From: an uncultured Flavobacterium sp. | GTDB taxonomy: Bacteria; Bacteroidota; Bacteroidia; Flavobacteriales; Flavobacteriaceae | Length of the DNA stretch: 64,000 nucleotides | Direction: 5' to 3' | NCBI RefSeq assembly: GCF_946220915.1 | Contig: NZ_CAMIHH010000002.1 | Span: 1 to 64,000, forward strand | In this document: piece by piece, positions 15,484 to 24,320 of the stretch | Numbering within the stretch: the first letter of the stretch is position 1 | How the letters are laid out: every line of letters begins with the position of its first letter | Notes under the pieces: generated by a model | Databases searched by the model: none | What the model was told of the DNA's origin: nothing | The model's input: the letters and a program-made list of their open reading frames with translations, nothing else | Made by a program: the position numbers and the translations under genes

Positions 15484-15528
15484 TTGTAAAAAATATTAAT
15501 TTAGTTTAAAGATTAAAGTTCATTATAG

Positions 15529-15981
15529 TTACCCACGGTATTTTTCCAGCAGGATGTTCAGGGTTTCCAGTTCTCCGGGGTTAAGGTTATTGGCATAGGC
15601 CTCTTCATGAAAATATACTTTTGGGTCAAGCCCTGCCAGTACCTCCAGGCCTTTTTCGGTTATGGTAATGTCCATTTTACGGCGATTTTCGGGACATATT
15701 TCGCGGGTTACAAGGCCCTTAAGCAGTAATTTGTCCACAAGGCGGGTGGTATTGCTGGTTTTTGAGATCATGCGTTCCTGTATTACGCCCATATTGGCAG
15801 GTTTGCCCTTTTGGCCGCGCAATATCCTCAAAACGTTGAATTGTTCCTGCGAAAGGTCGAAAGGCTTTAGTACTTCGTTAAAAGTTTCTGCCAACACATT
15901 CTGTGTATACATAATATTGAGAATCGTCCTTTTACTGGGCGATAATTCAGTTGTCGACTTAATGGCTTCTTCTATCTTCAT
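15529..15981 (-). CDS. MarR family transcriptional regulator
   Basis: The 150-residue protein has the winged-helix core of MarR (about residues 45-115), with NVLRILRGQKGKPANMGVIQ, RMISKTSNTTRLVDKLLLKG as recognition helix and start of the wing, and DITITEKGLEVL. The ATG at 15981 is preferred to an in-frame TTG two codons upstream. Perfect palindromes overlap its own promoter and that of yceI at 3566, so it is a likely autorepressor that also controls both YceI genes. The inducing ligand is unknown. Confidence 0.9.
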   Translation of the reverse strand: MKIEEAIKSTTELSPSKRTILNIMYTQNVLAETFNEVLKPFDLSQEQFNVLRILRGQKGKPANMGVIQERMISKTSNTTRLVDKLLLKGLVTREICPENRRKMDITITEKGLEVLAGLDPKVYFHEEAYANNLNPGELETLNILLEKYRG

Positions 15982-15994
15982 TTGCAACTACAAA

Positions 15995-16038
15995 ATTTGT
16001 ATATACAAATGTAATAAAATATTTCGTTGTATATACAA
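15995..16038 (-). promoter_or_regulatory. marR promoter with two operator palindromes
   Basis: Site 1, ATTTGTATATACAAAT (15995-16010), overlaps the minus-strand -7 element TACATTTG (16006-16013). Site 2, TTGTATATACAA (16027-16038), overlaps the -33 TTG (minus strand, 16036-16038 side), with 22 bases between the two elements. Site 2 is also only 25 bases before the plus-strand TlpA-like gene, which may share control. Confidence 0.75.
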
Positions 16039-16063
16039 GCGTGTGTTAAAATTTACAAAAAAA

Positions 16064-16666
16064 ATGAGAAGAGGCATTTTTTGCCTAATTTTAGCTTTCT
16101 TAAAAATTAGCATAGTGCGGTATATCAAGTTTTCCATAACAGCCCTGTTGTTTGCATCGGTTATTTTTTCCTGCGGAAAGAAAGAGCAACAGCCCCTGGT
16201 TGAAACAGACCTGGCACCAAAACCGCTCAGGGTGTATTCGGCGGATGGCGTATCTGTTAACGCTTATGACTTTAACGGTTTAGAGCACTTTTTAAAAAAA
16301 CAGGACGATACTACTTATGTGGTTAACTTTTGGGCAACGTGGTGTGTGCCGTGCGTGGAAGAGTTGCCGCATTTTGAAAAACTGAATGAAAAGTATAAAA
16401 AAGATAAGGTAAAAGTGATACTCGTGAGCCTGGATATGACCAGGCAGGTAGAGGGCAAATTACTTCCTTTTATAAAAGAAAGGCAACTGAAGAGCGAGGT
16501 GCTGTTTTTGCAGGATCCCGACCAGAATGCCTGGCTGCCCAAAGTAGATACTACCTGGACCGGCGCTATTCCTGCAACTGTAATATATAATAAGGACAAG
16601 CGAAAATTCTTCGAAAAGTCATTTACTTATGAAGAACTTGAAAAAGAAGTAAGCAATTTTAAATAA
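16064..16666 (+). CDS. TlpA-like thioredoxin-fold lipoprotein
   Basis: The protein has a lipoprotein-type signal with lipobox VIFSC (Cys37 from the ATG) and a thioredoxin fold with the active-site motif WCVPC (Cys94, Cys97) in NFWATWCVPCVEELPHFEKL. It should act as a thiol-disulfide reductase at the cell envelope. The start is uncertain: ATG 16064 gives 200 residues, but a GTG at 16115 would give a more standard signal peptide (RYIKFSITALLFASVIFSC). It is divergent from marR and 7 bases before the next redox gene. Confidence 0.85.
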   Translation: MRRGIFCLILAFLKISIVRYIKFSITALLFASVIFSCGKKEQQPLVETDLAPKPLRVYSADGVSVNAYDFNGLEHFLKKQDDTTYVVNFWATWCVPCVEELPHFEKLNEKYKKDKVKVILVSLDMTRQVEGKLLPFIKERQLKSEVLFLQDPDQNAWLPKVDTTWTGAIPATVIYNKDKRKFFEKSFTYEELEKEVSNFK

Positions 16667-16673
16667 ATTCAAT

Positions 16674-17282
16674 ATGAAAGCAATAAAGATTTTAGGGGTA
16701 TTTTTTGTAATGGGCCTTGCGGCTGCCTTTACCGTTAAACCGGCTGCCGGATACAAGGTAGGGGACATTGCCACTGATTTTAGCCTTAAAAACGTGAACA
16801 ACAAAATGGTATCGCTTAAGAACATGAAGGATGCCAAAGGTTATATCGTAGTTTTTACGTGCAACCATTGCCCCTATGCCGTAGCCTATGAAGACAGGAT
16901 CGTGGCGCTGGATGCCAAATATAAAAAGCTGGGCTACCCGGTAGTAGCCATTAACCCAAATAACCCTGAGAAGCAAAAGGACGATAGTTTTGCCAGGATG
17001 CAACAGCGGGCCAAAGAGAAAAAATTTACTTTCCCGTACCTGCTTGACGAAGGCCAGAAAATATACCCGCAATATGGCGCAACCAAAACGCCTCACGTTT
17101 ACATCCTGCAAAAAACGGCTAAAGGCAATGTGGTAAAATACATTGGCGCTATCGATGATAATTATGAAGATGCGAAAGCTGTAAAAACAAAATATGTGGA
17201 AAATGCCGTGGATGCTTTATTAAAGAATAAAGAAGTTTCGGTTAAAGAAACAAAGGCTATTGGCTGTTCGATAAAAGCATAA
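16674..17282 (+). CDS. Secreted thioredoxin-family (AhpC/TSA-like) protein
   Basis: The 202-residue protein has a signal peptide (about residues 1-24) and a redoxin fold. The active site reads TCNHCPYAVAYEDR (Cys63, Cys66), the form typical of a redoxin subfamily often placed near TlpA genes. The rest, YPVVAINPNN and FPYLLDEGQKIYPQYGATKTPHVYI, fits peroxiredoxin-like reductases. It probably acts in the periplasm together with the TlpA-like protein encoded 7 bases upstream. Confidence 0.85.
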   Translation: MKAIKILGVFFVMGLAAAFTVKPAAGYKVGDIATDFSLKNVNNKMVSLKNMKDAKGYIVVFTCNHCPYAVAYEDRIVALDAKYKKLGYPVVAINPNNPEKQKDDSFARMQQRAKEKKFTFPYLLDEGQKIYPQYGATKTPHVYILQKTAKGNVVKYIGAIDDNYEDAKAVKTKYVENAVDALLKNKEVSVKETKAIGCSIKA

Positions 17283-17307
17283 TACCTTTGCAAAAATTAA
17301 ATAACCA

Positions 17308-17625
17308 ATGAACATTTCACAGGAAGAGTGGTGGAGCAAACTGCAGGAGGATGGCAATGCCGTGATCCTCGATGTGCGCACCGCCGACGAATGGAGCCGT
17401 GGCATCATACCCGGCGCCATGAATATTGACATTTACAAAGGGCAGGGGTTTATATACAGCCTTGAGGAACTTGATAAATCAAAGAATTATTACGTATACT
17501 GCGCGGCTGGCGCAAGGAGCGGCCAGGCGTGCAACATCATGGGGCAGCTGGGCTTCGCTACAACTTATAATCTTGTTGGTGGCATGAACAGCTGGGATGG
17601 CCCTGTTGTTGTGCCGGAAGAGTAA
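17308..17625 (+). CDS. Single-domain rhodanese-like protein (cytoplasmic)
   Basis: The 105-residue protein is one rhodanese domain, with DVRTADEWSRGIIPGAMNI and the active loop YCAAGARSGQA, where Cys65 would carry the persulfide. It lacks a signal peptide. It ends a run of three plus-strand redox genes and may transfer sulfane sulfur or reduce thiols. A stronger functional call is not possible from sequence. Confidence 0.9.
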   Translation: MNISQEEWWSKLQEDGNAVILDVRTADEWSRGIIPGAMNIDIYKGQGFIYSLEELDKSKNYYVYCAAGARSGQACNIMGQLGFATTYNLVGGMNSWDGPVVVPEE

Positions 17626-17643
17626 TAAAACTCAACATGACAA

Positions 17644-17680
17644 AAATAATAACGGGCTGTTGATTGCAGCCCGTCATTAT
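17644..17680. terminator. Bidirectional terminator
   Basis: Arms ACGGGCTG (17652-17659) and CAGCCCGT (17667-17674) over a 7-base loop are flanked by AATAAT and ATTATT. It separates the convergent rhodanese and response regulator genes. Confidence 0.8.
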
Positions 17681-18112
17681 TCATTGCTTCTTTGAAGAGA
17701 AAGAATTGACATTCACCTTCCAGTAATCAATAAGGTTCTTTATTTTTTCCTTGTATTTGTTATAGTCATTCCCTTTGTGGATGTATCCCTGTATTGAGAG
17801 CTTATTGGCCTGCTTGAGCGACTGTTCGTCCTGCGCATTCGATATGAAGATATAAGGAATGTGCTTGTCCATAAAAATCTCCTCGTTCAGGATAATGTTG
17901 CGCAGCTCAAAGCCACCCAGCTTGGGCATGTTAATGTCGGAAATGATAATGAAAGGCTCAATCTCCGGCCTGCGGATGTAGTCGAGCGCCTCGGTACTGT
18001 CGGAAAAAAATACAATTTTATTCTTGTAGCCAAGGTCGCGGAATATTTCCCTCAAAATATCCCTGTCATCTTCATCATCCTCAATCACAAGTATATCCCT
18101 GTGCATTTTCAT
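17681..18112 (-). CDS. Single-domain response regulator (CheY-like)
   Basis: The 143-residue protein is a receiver domain alone. Acidic residues in VIEDDEDDRDIL, the phosphorylation site Asp59 in IISDINMPKLGGFE, and the late Lys in IHKGNDY are present. There is no output domain, so it would act by protein contact. No kinase gene is adjacent on the same strand. Confidence 0.9.
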   Translation of the reverse strand: MKMHRDILVIEDDEDDRDILREIFRDLGYKNKIVFFSDSTEALDYIRRPEIEPFIIISDINMPKLGGFELRNIILNEEIFMDKHIPYIFISNAQDEQSLKQANKLSIQGYIHKGNDYNKYKEKIKNLIDYWKVNVNSFSSKKQ

Positions 18113-18307
18113 AAATAGGTGCCGGTTTAATAGGTTTAGTAATGTTAAGGTGTGTGGCTGTGCAAAATAGAAATTATTTTGAAATACAATTTATGTTTGG
18201 CATGAAATTATTTCTAAAATTTCACAACCAATTGATTTATCATCTAAAAAAAATCAAAGCCTTAAAAATTATTTTTACGTACCTTGGCACTACTAAAAAT
18301 AGCAGGA

Positions 18308-18826
18308 ATGAAAATTAAAATTGCATTGATGCTGCTGCTTGCCATGGCAGCTTTTGCCACGGCCACAGCCCAGGAAACCGCAGCATCCATCCTTGATAAG
18401 GCTTCGGCGCAGGCCAGAAAAGAAAACAAGAAAGTATTCGTGATGTTCCATGCCTCATGGTGCAGCTGGTGCAAAAAGATGGATAACAATATGAACAGTG
18501 AGACCTGCAAAAAGCTGTTTAACGATAACTATGTGGTTGCGCACCTTGTCGTACAGGAATCTCCTAAAAATAAAGGCCTTGAAACTCCCGGTGGTGCCGA
18601 AGTACTGCAAAAATACAATGGCACTAAATCAGGATTGCCTTATTGGATAATACTCGACCATAAAGGCACACTGCTGGCCGACTCTAACAACGCCAAAGGC
18701 GAAAACCTTGGCTGCCCGGCAACAGCCGAAGAAGTGGCTGCATTTACAGAAAAGCTCAAAAAGACCTCAGGGCTTTCACGCAGGGAGCTGGCTATCATTA
18801 CCGAAACATTTACCATTAAAAAGTAG
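18308..18826 (+). CDS. Secreted thioredoxin-fold protein
   Basis: The 172-residue protein has a signal peptide (about residues 1-21, ending TATAQ) and a thioredoxin-like active site WCSWC (Cys52, Cys55) in VMFHASWCSWCKKMDNNM, the form of the DUF255/thioredoxin_7 type. It likely reduces periplasmic disulfides. ATG 18308 is preferred to an upstream in-frame TTG because it starts the signal peptide. The gene is 3 bases ahead of the rhodanese lipoprotein gene, so they form an operon. Confidence 0.87.
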   Translation: MKIKIALMLLLAMAAFATATAQETAASILDKASAQARKENKKVFVMFHASWCSWCKKMDNNMNSETCKKLFNDNYVVAHLVVQESPKNKGLETPGGAEVLQKYNGTKSGLPYWIILDHKGTLLADSNNAKGENLGCPATAEEVAAFTEKLKKTSGLSRRELAIITETFTIKK

Positions 18827-18829
18827 CCG

Positions 18830-19213
18830 ATGAGAAAAATACTCCTGTTATTCATTGCCACATTTACCCTGTTATCGTGCAATGCCCAGCAAAAAGAGGG
18901 CGCTGAGCTTGTTTCGCCTGCGCAATTTGAAAAGAGGATGGCTGCAGATAGCGGCCAGCTCATTGACGTGCGTACCCCCAAAGAATTCTCCGCAGGGCAT
19001 ATTGAAGGCGCTAAAAATGTGCACTTGTACGATAAAGATTTCAGCCAGCATGTTGATAAGCTCGACAAAAAGAAAACTGTTTATGTGTATTGCAAGGCAG
19101 GCGGACGGAGTTCTGAAGCCGTAGGCATACTTAAGGAAAAGGGCTTTAAGCATGTCGTAGAGCTTGATGGCGGTACCGATGCCTGGACCGAAGCAGGGAA
19201 GCCTTTAAAGTGA
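18830..19213 (+). CDS. Rhodanese-like lipoprotein
   Basis: The 127-residue protein has a lipoprotein signal with lipobox LLSC (Cys17) and one rhodanese domain: LIDVRTPKEFSAGHIEGAKN and active loop YCKAGGRSSEA with Cys88. It should be anchored in the envelope and work with the thioredoxin-fold protein encoded just upstream, for example by passing or reducing a cysteine persulfide. Confidence 0.9.
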   Translation: MRKILLLFIATFTLLSCNAQQKEGAELVSPAQFEKRMAADSGQLIDVRTPKEFSAGHIEGAKNVHLYDKDFSQHVDKLDKKKTVYVYCKAGGRSSEAVGILKEKGFKHVVELDGGTDAWTEAGKPLK

Positions 19214-19337
19214 TTTCATATTGTAGATTCTAGATTTAAGTTGGAGCTTAACTCAAACTTTTATATCTCATGCGCTTTTTTGAAGAAAGAGTGTAATCTA
19301 CGATCTGGAATCTCAAATAATTTAAATCTGAATAAAA

Positions 19338-20090
19338 ATGGCCACCCCACTCAACATCATCCTTTTCATAATACTCGGATTGTTCTCGGTAATTATTGGT
19401 GTACTGATACTCAGGCTATACCGGTCCGAACGTGGACGTAAGAAACTTGAAACCCGCTTTGTAGAACTTGAAAATAAAGCCAATACCCTACAGTTGCAAA
19501 CGCTTGAGGCAAGGCTCAACCCGCACCTTTTTAAGAATATACTTAATTCGATCCAGTCACATGCTTACCAAACCTATTTTGCAATGGATAAGCTTTCAAA
19601 TGTGCTTGACTTTATATTGTACGAAAGCCAAAACAGGTTTGTAAGCCCTAAAGAAGAGATCGAATTTGCGCTGAACCTTATCGAGATCAACAAGATCAAG
19701 ATAAGCCCGCTGTTTTCCATTAACATCAAAAAGAAAATTGAAGAGCAGGATGCGCTGTATACAGAAAAGATCATGGCACCGCTCATCTCGATCGACCTTA
19801 TTGAAAATGCCTTTAAACACGCCGATCTGCAAAGCCCCGATGCATTCATTTCGATAGTTATCGAGTTCCGGGACAATTATTTCTCAATGACCGTAACCAA
19901 CAAGATTTCGGGTAAGTCGGCCTTCCTCAAGGAGCACGGCGGCATTGGTGCGGCAACACTGGAGCAGCGGCTTAAAATAATATATAAATCATGCTACAAG
20001 CTGGAACGCCATGTGGAAGAGGACCTGTATGTAGCCCATTTAAAAATAAACCTGCTTGAATACAAAAATAAGATGCTTACTGCTGGATGA
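19338..20090 (+). CDS. LytS-type sensor histidine kinase
   Basis: The 250-residue protein has one N-terminal membrane segment (about residues 5-28) and a His_kinase (PF06580) core: LEARLNPHLFKNILNSIQSH with phospho-acceptor His63, then an ATPase domain with DLIENAFKHA. There is no periplasmic sensor domain, so sensing would occur through the membrane or a partner. The LytTR response regulator gene overlaps its end by 35 bases, which marks them as a cognate pair. Confidence 0.92.
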   Translation: MATPLNIILFIILGLFSVIIGVLILRLYRSERGRKKLETRFVELENKANTLQLQTLEARLNPHLFKNILNSIQSHAYQTYFAMDKLSNVLDFILYESQNRFVSPKEEIEFALNLIEINKIKISPLFSINIKKKIEEQDALYTEKIMAPLISIDLIENAFKHADLQSPDAFISIVIEFRDNYFSMTVTNKISGKSAFLKEHGGIGAATLEQRLKIIYKSCYKLERHVEEDLYVAHLKINLLEYKNKMLTAG

Positions 20091-20775
20091 TGAGCTCCCT
20101 GGGCTTACCTATCTCAAAATGATTTGCGAGCAGATGGAGGCGTTGGAGGTGGTTAAAGCCTTTAATAGCCCTGAAGTGCTTTTGCGCGAGTGCGATTCGC
20201 TGGACTTTGAACTGCTTATTACCGATATTGAGATGCCCGGCATGAACGGCCTTCAGGTTGCCGATGCCATAAAAGGAAAGGCCATCATATTTACGACAGC
20301 CTACAAGGATTTTGCTGTTGATGCCTTTGACAGGGATGCTGCCGATTATGTGGTGAAACCCGTTAAGCCCGAACGGCTGCAGCAGGCGGTGGAAAAAGTG
20401 GCTGCCCGGATGGCCAAGCAGCAGAAAGCACCAAAACAGATCCAGCTGAATACCGACAAGGGTAAGGCGCTCATAAGCACAGACAAAATATTTTGTGCAC
20501 TTACATCAGACATTGACAGCCGTGACAAAATACTTTTGATGGGCGACGGCTCAAAAATAACTGCGAAGAACTGCTCGTTTGAAAAGCTGCTCGAAATGCT
20601 TCAGGCCGACCAGTTTGCACGCATAAACAAGAAAGCCGTCATTGCGCTGAAACACGTGCAATACTACTCACACGATGAGATACGGGCCGATATGCTGCTG
20701 CCGGACGGTAAGCATTATACCTTCCCACTGAGTGAAATTTACAGGAGCGAATTTACCGCGAAACTTAAGAAATAG
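20056..20775 (+). CDS. LytTR family response regulator
   Basis: The 239-residue protein has a receiver domain (DDELPGL, phospho-acceptor Asp57 in LLITDIEMPGMNG, late Lys in VVKPVKP) and a LytTR DNA-binding domain from about residue 135, with FARINKKAVIALKHV. Translation seems to start at a TTG inside the kinase gene, since no ATG matches the receiver N-terminus. It is the partner of the LytS-type kinase. Target genes are unknown; the antiporter just downstream is a candidate. Confidence 0.9.
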   Translation: MNTKIRCLLLDDELPGLTYLKMICEQMEALEVVKAFNSPEVLLRECDSLDFELLITDIEMPGMNGLQVADAIKGKAIIFTTAYKDFAVDAFDRDAADYVVKPVKPERLQQAVEKVAARMAKQQKAPKQIQLNTDKGKALISTDKIFCALTSDIDSRDKILLMGDGSKITAKNCSFEKLLEMLQADQFARINKKAVIALKHVQYYSHDEIRADMLLPDGKHYTFPLSEIYRSEFTAKLKK

Positions 20776-20888
20776 TTTCATTACATAATAATGCCCCTTC
20801 GTTACAAAAGCAGTATCTGGCTTATTTTAACAGGGTGTTAACTTCCTTTTTTCTCTGTAATATTGTGCCACTTTTAGCCAATAACATT

Positions 20889-23159
20889 ATGAAGAGTTTC
20901 AGTAACAGCTTTTTTTACATTACCGTTGTCATTGTATTTTCTGTGCTTATCTACCTTACTTTGCAAAACGGAAAAGAACTCGAAGCGGGGCGGGACATTG
21001 TTTCGCAGGCTTCGGGTAATGGACAATGGAAAGACTTTCTCGCATCGCTGAACCACCATCTTACCAGCCCGCTTGCCATCTTATTGATACAGATAATTAC
21101 GATCATTTTTGTGGCCCGCTTCTTCGGGTGGATATGCAAAAAGATAGGCCAGCCAGCTGTGATTGGCGAAATGATAGCGGGCATTGTGCTTGGCCCTTCG
21201 CTTGTGGGCACTTACTTCCCGGAATATTCAGCGCTGCTTTTCCCGGATGGGTCTAAAGATAACCTTAAGTTTCTCAGCCAGATAGGGCTCATACTTTTTA
21301 TGTATGTCGTAGGGATGGAGCTTGACCTCAGTGCACTCAGGAACAAGGCGAAAGATGCCGTAATCATAAGCCACGCAAGTATCATTATACCCTTTACACT
21401 CGGTCTTGGCCTTGCTTATTTTATCTACACGCAATTTGCGCCACCCGGTGTAGAATTTATGGCATTCGGGCTGTTTATGGGTATTGCCATGAGTATTACC
21501 GCTTTTCCGGTGCTGGCGAGGATCGTTCAGGAGAGGGGGCTTCACCGCACCCGCATCGGGGCCATGGTCATCACTTGTGCCGCTGCCGACGATGTTACTG
21601 CCTGGTGCATCCTTGCAGCAGTGATCGCCATAGTAAAGGCCGGAAGCTTTGTAAGCTCCCTCTACATCATAGGGCTTTCGGTAGCCTACGTATTCCTGAT
21701 GCTTTGGGTCGTAAAGCCGTTCCTCAAAAAGATAGGCGAACTGTTTGGCAATAAAGATAACATTACCAAACCGGTTGTAGCCATCTTTTTCCTGACACTG
21801 CTCATTTCGGCTTATACAACCGAGATCATCGGCATCCATGCGTTGTTCGGTGCATTTATGGCTGGTGCCATCATGCCCGAAAATATGCGTTTCCGCAATA
21901 TATTCATAGAAAAGGTAGAAGATGTTTCACAGGTAATGCTGCTGCCCCTGTTTTTTGTTTTTACAGGCTTAAATACAAATATCGGCCTGCTCAATGATCC
22001 CTACATGTGGAAAGTATGCGGCCTGATAATTGCCGTAGCAGTAGCAGGAAAGTTTATTGGAAGCGCGCTTACTGCGCGGTTTGTAGGGCAAAACTGGCGC
22101 GACAGCCTTACCATCGGGGCTTTGATGAATACAAGGGGGCTAATGGAGCTTATTGTTCTTAACATAGGGCTGGAACTGAAAGTACTGTCCATAGAAGTAT
22201 TTTCAATGATGGTGATGATGGCGCTGGCCACTACCTTTATGACCGGCCCGGCACTCGACCTGATTGGCTACATCTACAACCGCAAAAAAAACTATATCCC
22301 GGCAGAGATTCGCCAGGTAAGCAAGTTCAAGGTGCTCGTATCGTTTGACAGCCCCGAAGGCGGAAAAACCCTGCTGAAGCTGGCAAACGCTTTTGTAAAG
22401 AAAATGAAGGGAAACGCCATGGTTACGGCCATGCACATATCGCCAAGCAGCGAGATACATACCTTTAACCTTGAAGAATATGAAAAGGAAAGCTTTAAGC
22501 CTGTATTGGCTGAGGCAGACCAGCTCGGGCAAAAAGTCACTACACTATTCAAGGCATCTACAGAACTTGATACTGATATTGCCATTGTTGCCAATAAGGG
22601 AGAGTTTGACCTGGTATTGATCGACATTGGGCGTTCAATTTTTGAAGGTACGCTTCTGGGTAAGATACTTGGCTTTACAACCCGGATCATCAACCCCGAA
22701 AGCCTGCTGAATACCTTTACGGGTAAGGAAAAGCTTTTTGAGAACTCTCCGTTTGATGATAAGACACAGCATATACTTAACAGGACCGAAGTGCCGGTTG
22801 GCATTTTGGTAGATAAGGAATTTACCAGTACCGATAGGGTGTTTGTCACGATTTTTGACCCTGCCGATGCCTTTCTCATTCAATATGCCCAAAGGCTCAT
22901 CAGCAACGCGGGCTCGCAGGTTACAGTACTGGATGCTGACGGCATGGTAAAGAACAATGCTGAAATAAAAGAAAGCATACGTGCTATTGAGCATAACGTG
23001 CCCAACCATATCAAGCTGCTCAGCCAACGCAAAATAGAAAAGGAATTCCTTGACGGGCAGGATCTTATGATCATTAGCGTAGACAGCTGGAAAAAACTGG
23101 TAGAATCCCGTAGCACATGGCTCAATAACACACCATCGCTATTAATAATTAAGGAATAG
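20889..23159 (+). CDS. Cation:proton antiporter (CPA2/KefB-like)
   Basis: The 756-residue protein begins with one membrane helix, followed by a Na+/H+ exchanger domain (about residues 65-420) with about 12 segments, including KIGQPAVIGEMIAGIVLGPS, the DD pair in CAAADDVTAW (ion-binding acidic residues) and GALMNTRGLMELIVLNIG. The C-terminal 320 residues are soluble and may be universal-stress-like. It should exchange Na+ or K+ for protons across the inner membrane. The ATG at 20889 was chosen as the first that precedes the signal-like helix. Confidence 0.9.
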   Translation: MKSFSNSFFYITVVIVFSVLIYLTLQNGKELEAGRDIVSQASGNGQWKDFLASLNHHLTSPLAILLIQIITIIFVARFFGWICKKIGQPAVIGEMIAGIVLGPSLVGTYFPEYSALLFPDGSKDNLKFLSQIGLILFMYVVGMELDLSALRNKAKDAVIISHASIIIPFTLGLGLAYFIYTQFAPPGVEFMAFGLFMGIAMSITAFPVLARIVQERGLHRTRIGAMVITCAAADDVTAWCILAAVIAIVKAGSFVSSLYIIGLSVAYVFLMLWVVKPFLKKIGELFGNKDNITKPVVAIFFLTLLISAYTTEIIGIHALFGAFMAGAIMPENMRFRNIFIEKVEDVSQVMLLPLFFVFTGLNTNIGLLNDPYMWKVCGLIIAVAVAGKFIGSALTARFVGQNWRDSLTIGALMNTRGLMELIVLNIGLELKVLSIEVFSMMVMMALATTFMTGPALDLIGYIYNRKKNYIPAEIRQVSKFKVLVSFDSPEGGKTLLKLANAFVKKMKGNAMVTAMHISPSSEIHTFNLEEYEKESFKPVLAEADQLGQKVTTLFKASTELDTDIAIVANKGEFDLVLIDIGRSIFEGTLLGKILGFTTRIINPESLLNTFTGKEKLFENSPFDDKTQHILNRTEVPVGILVDKEFTSTDRVFVTIFDPADAFLIQYAQRLISNAGSQVTVLDADGMVKNNAEIKESIRAIEHNVPNHIKLLSQRKIEKEFLDGQDLMIISVDSWKKLVESRSTWLNNTPSLLIIKE

Positions 23160-23179
23160 TTTTAAACGGCATAGTAAAA

Positions 23180-23211
23180 AAAAGGATGGCATTCCCGGAT
23201 GCTATCCTTTT
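23180..23211. terminator. Bidirectional terminator after the antiporter
   Basis: Arms AAAGGAT and ATCCTTT with an inner GCAT/ATGC pair close over TCCCGG; runs of A before and T after allow use from both sides, between convergent genes. Confidence 0.8.
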
Positions 23212-23212
23212 G

Positions 23213-24004
23213 CTATTTATTAACTACCTGGAGCCATTCGTAAATATAATCGGCCTCTTCCTGCCAGGTTGGCAATGCCAGTACAAAATGGTTACGGTTT
23301 TTAAATTCCTTGTAATCGGTTACAGAGTGCAATGGGTCGTATTTTGCAAAATTATTATACACTACCGGCTCGGGTGTCATGTGGTCACCGGTGCCGGAAA
23401 TGAATAATATTGGCGGGTGCACCTTTTTAAAGTCTATTTTAGAATCTTTTGTCAGCGCATCCCGCAATACAAGTTTTGAAGCCGGGATGGCATATTGGTC
23501 ATAAGAACTTTTTTGCTCCCGGTCATTCATGCCGTTGGCTATGGCATAGTTCCATTCCTTCTCATCCATAAGGTAGGTTTTTTTCGAGGACGACAAAAAG
23601 CCAAGCGGTTTCCATATTGACTTTACCGACGACCATTCCAGCGATAGCGAGCCATAAGCCGGTACGGTATGGATGGCAACCCCGGCAGCAACAAGATCCC
23701 TGTTAACCAAAAGCTGGGCAATGAGCCCACCAAGCGAATGCCCTATGACAATGGGTTTTGCGGGCAGCTTCCCTATTATGTTTATGTGGTGGTCTATAAC
23801 ATCCTGGAGGCGCGTCCCTGCCAGGCCGGTGTCATTGGGCAGGCGTTTGCGCAACTCCCGGGCTGTCCCGTCTTTATGCGGCCAGGCCGGGGCCATGCAG
23901 GTATAGCCTTTGCTTTCAAACCATTCTATCCAGGGCTTCCAGATATGGTGGCTTATAAAAGCGCCGGTTATAAAAATAATTGTATTGTTGGTAATAGGAT
24001 TCAT
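23213..24004 (-). CDS. Alpha/beta hydrolase
   Basis: The 263-residue cytoplasmic protein has the nucleophile elbow GHSLGGLIAQLL, an oxyanion region near TGAFISHHIWKPW, an acidic residue in LFISGTGDHMTPE and a late His in FKNRNHFVLALP. The substrate is unknown. It starts a minus-strand run with GNAT, pirin, MhqD-like esterase and MhqO-like dioxygenase genes, which suggests a role in handling electrophiles. Confidence 0.87.
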   Translation of the reverse strand: MNPITNNTIIFITGAFISHHIWKPWIEWFESKGYTCMAPAWPHKDGTARELRKRLPNDTGLAGTRLQDVIDHHINIIGKLPAKPIVIGHSLGGLIAQLLVNRDLVAAGVAIHTVPAYGSLSLEWSSVKSIWKPLGFLSSSKKTYLMDEKEWNYAIANGMNDREQKSSYDQYAIPASKLVLRDALTKDSKIDFKKVHPPILFISGTGDHMTPEPVVYNNFAKYDPLHSVTDYKEFKNRNHFVLALPTWQEEADYIYEWLQVVNK

Positions 24005-24036
24005 TCGGGGTTTTCTTTTTCATGGCAACGGGTTCA

Positions 24037-24312
24037 TTACGCAAGCACGTCGCGTATCTCTTCTTTCTTCTCGAACATTTTTTTTGCAAAGGGGCACAGC
24101 GGGATGATCTTAATGTTCTTTTCGCGGGCAAATGCCACAGCCTTTTCCAACAGCTTCATGCCAACTCCTTTAAATTCAGGATTCCCTACTGTGTGTTCTA
24201 TGATGAATTTATCTTCGCCTGCCCATACGTAGGTCATAAGCCCGGCTTCTGCATCGCCCTCTACAGCCATGAACTGGCCTTTCTTTCCGTCGTCGGTATG
24301 TTGTATTTCCAT
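24037..24312 (-). CDS. Small GNAT-type N-acetyltransferase (Gcn5-related, NAT domain)
   Basis: The 91-residue protein matches the short YjdJ-like NAT domain group: HTVGNPEFKGVGMKLLEKAV gives the acetyl-CoA loop and IIPLCPFAKKMFEK is the family C-terminal motif with a conserved Cys. The substrate is unknown. It is 8 bases from the pirin gene and 32 from the hydrolase gene, so likely in one operon. Confidence 0.85.
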   Translation of the reverse strand: MEIQHTDDGKKGQFMAVEGDAEAGLMTYVWAGEDKFIIEHTVGNPEFKGVGMKLLEKAVAFAREKNIKIIPLCPFAKKMFEKKEEIRDVLA

Positions 24313-24320
24313 GTGTAATT

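Noticed and set aside
19241..19441. Plus-strand frame before the LytS gene
   Set aside because: It overlaps the kinase start and is AT-rich intergenic sequence with no motif; a stop of the previous gene and the kinase start bound this gap.
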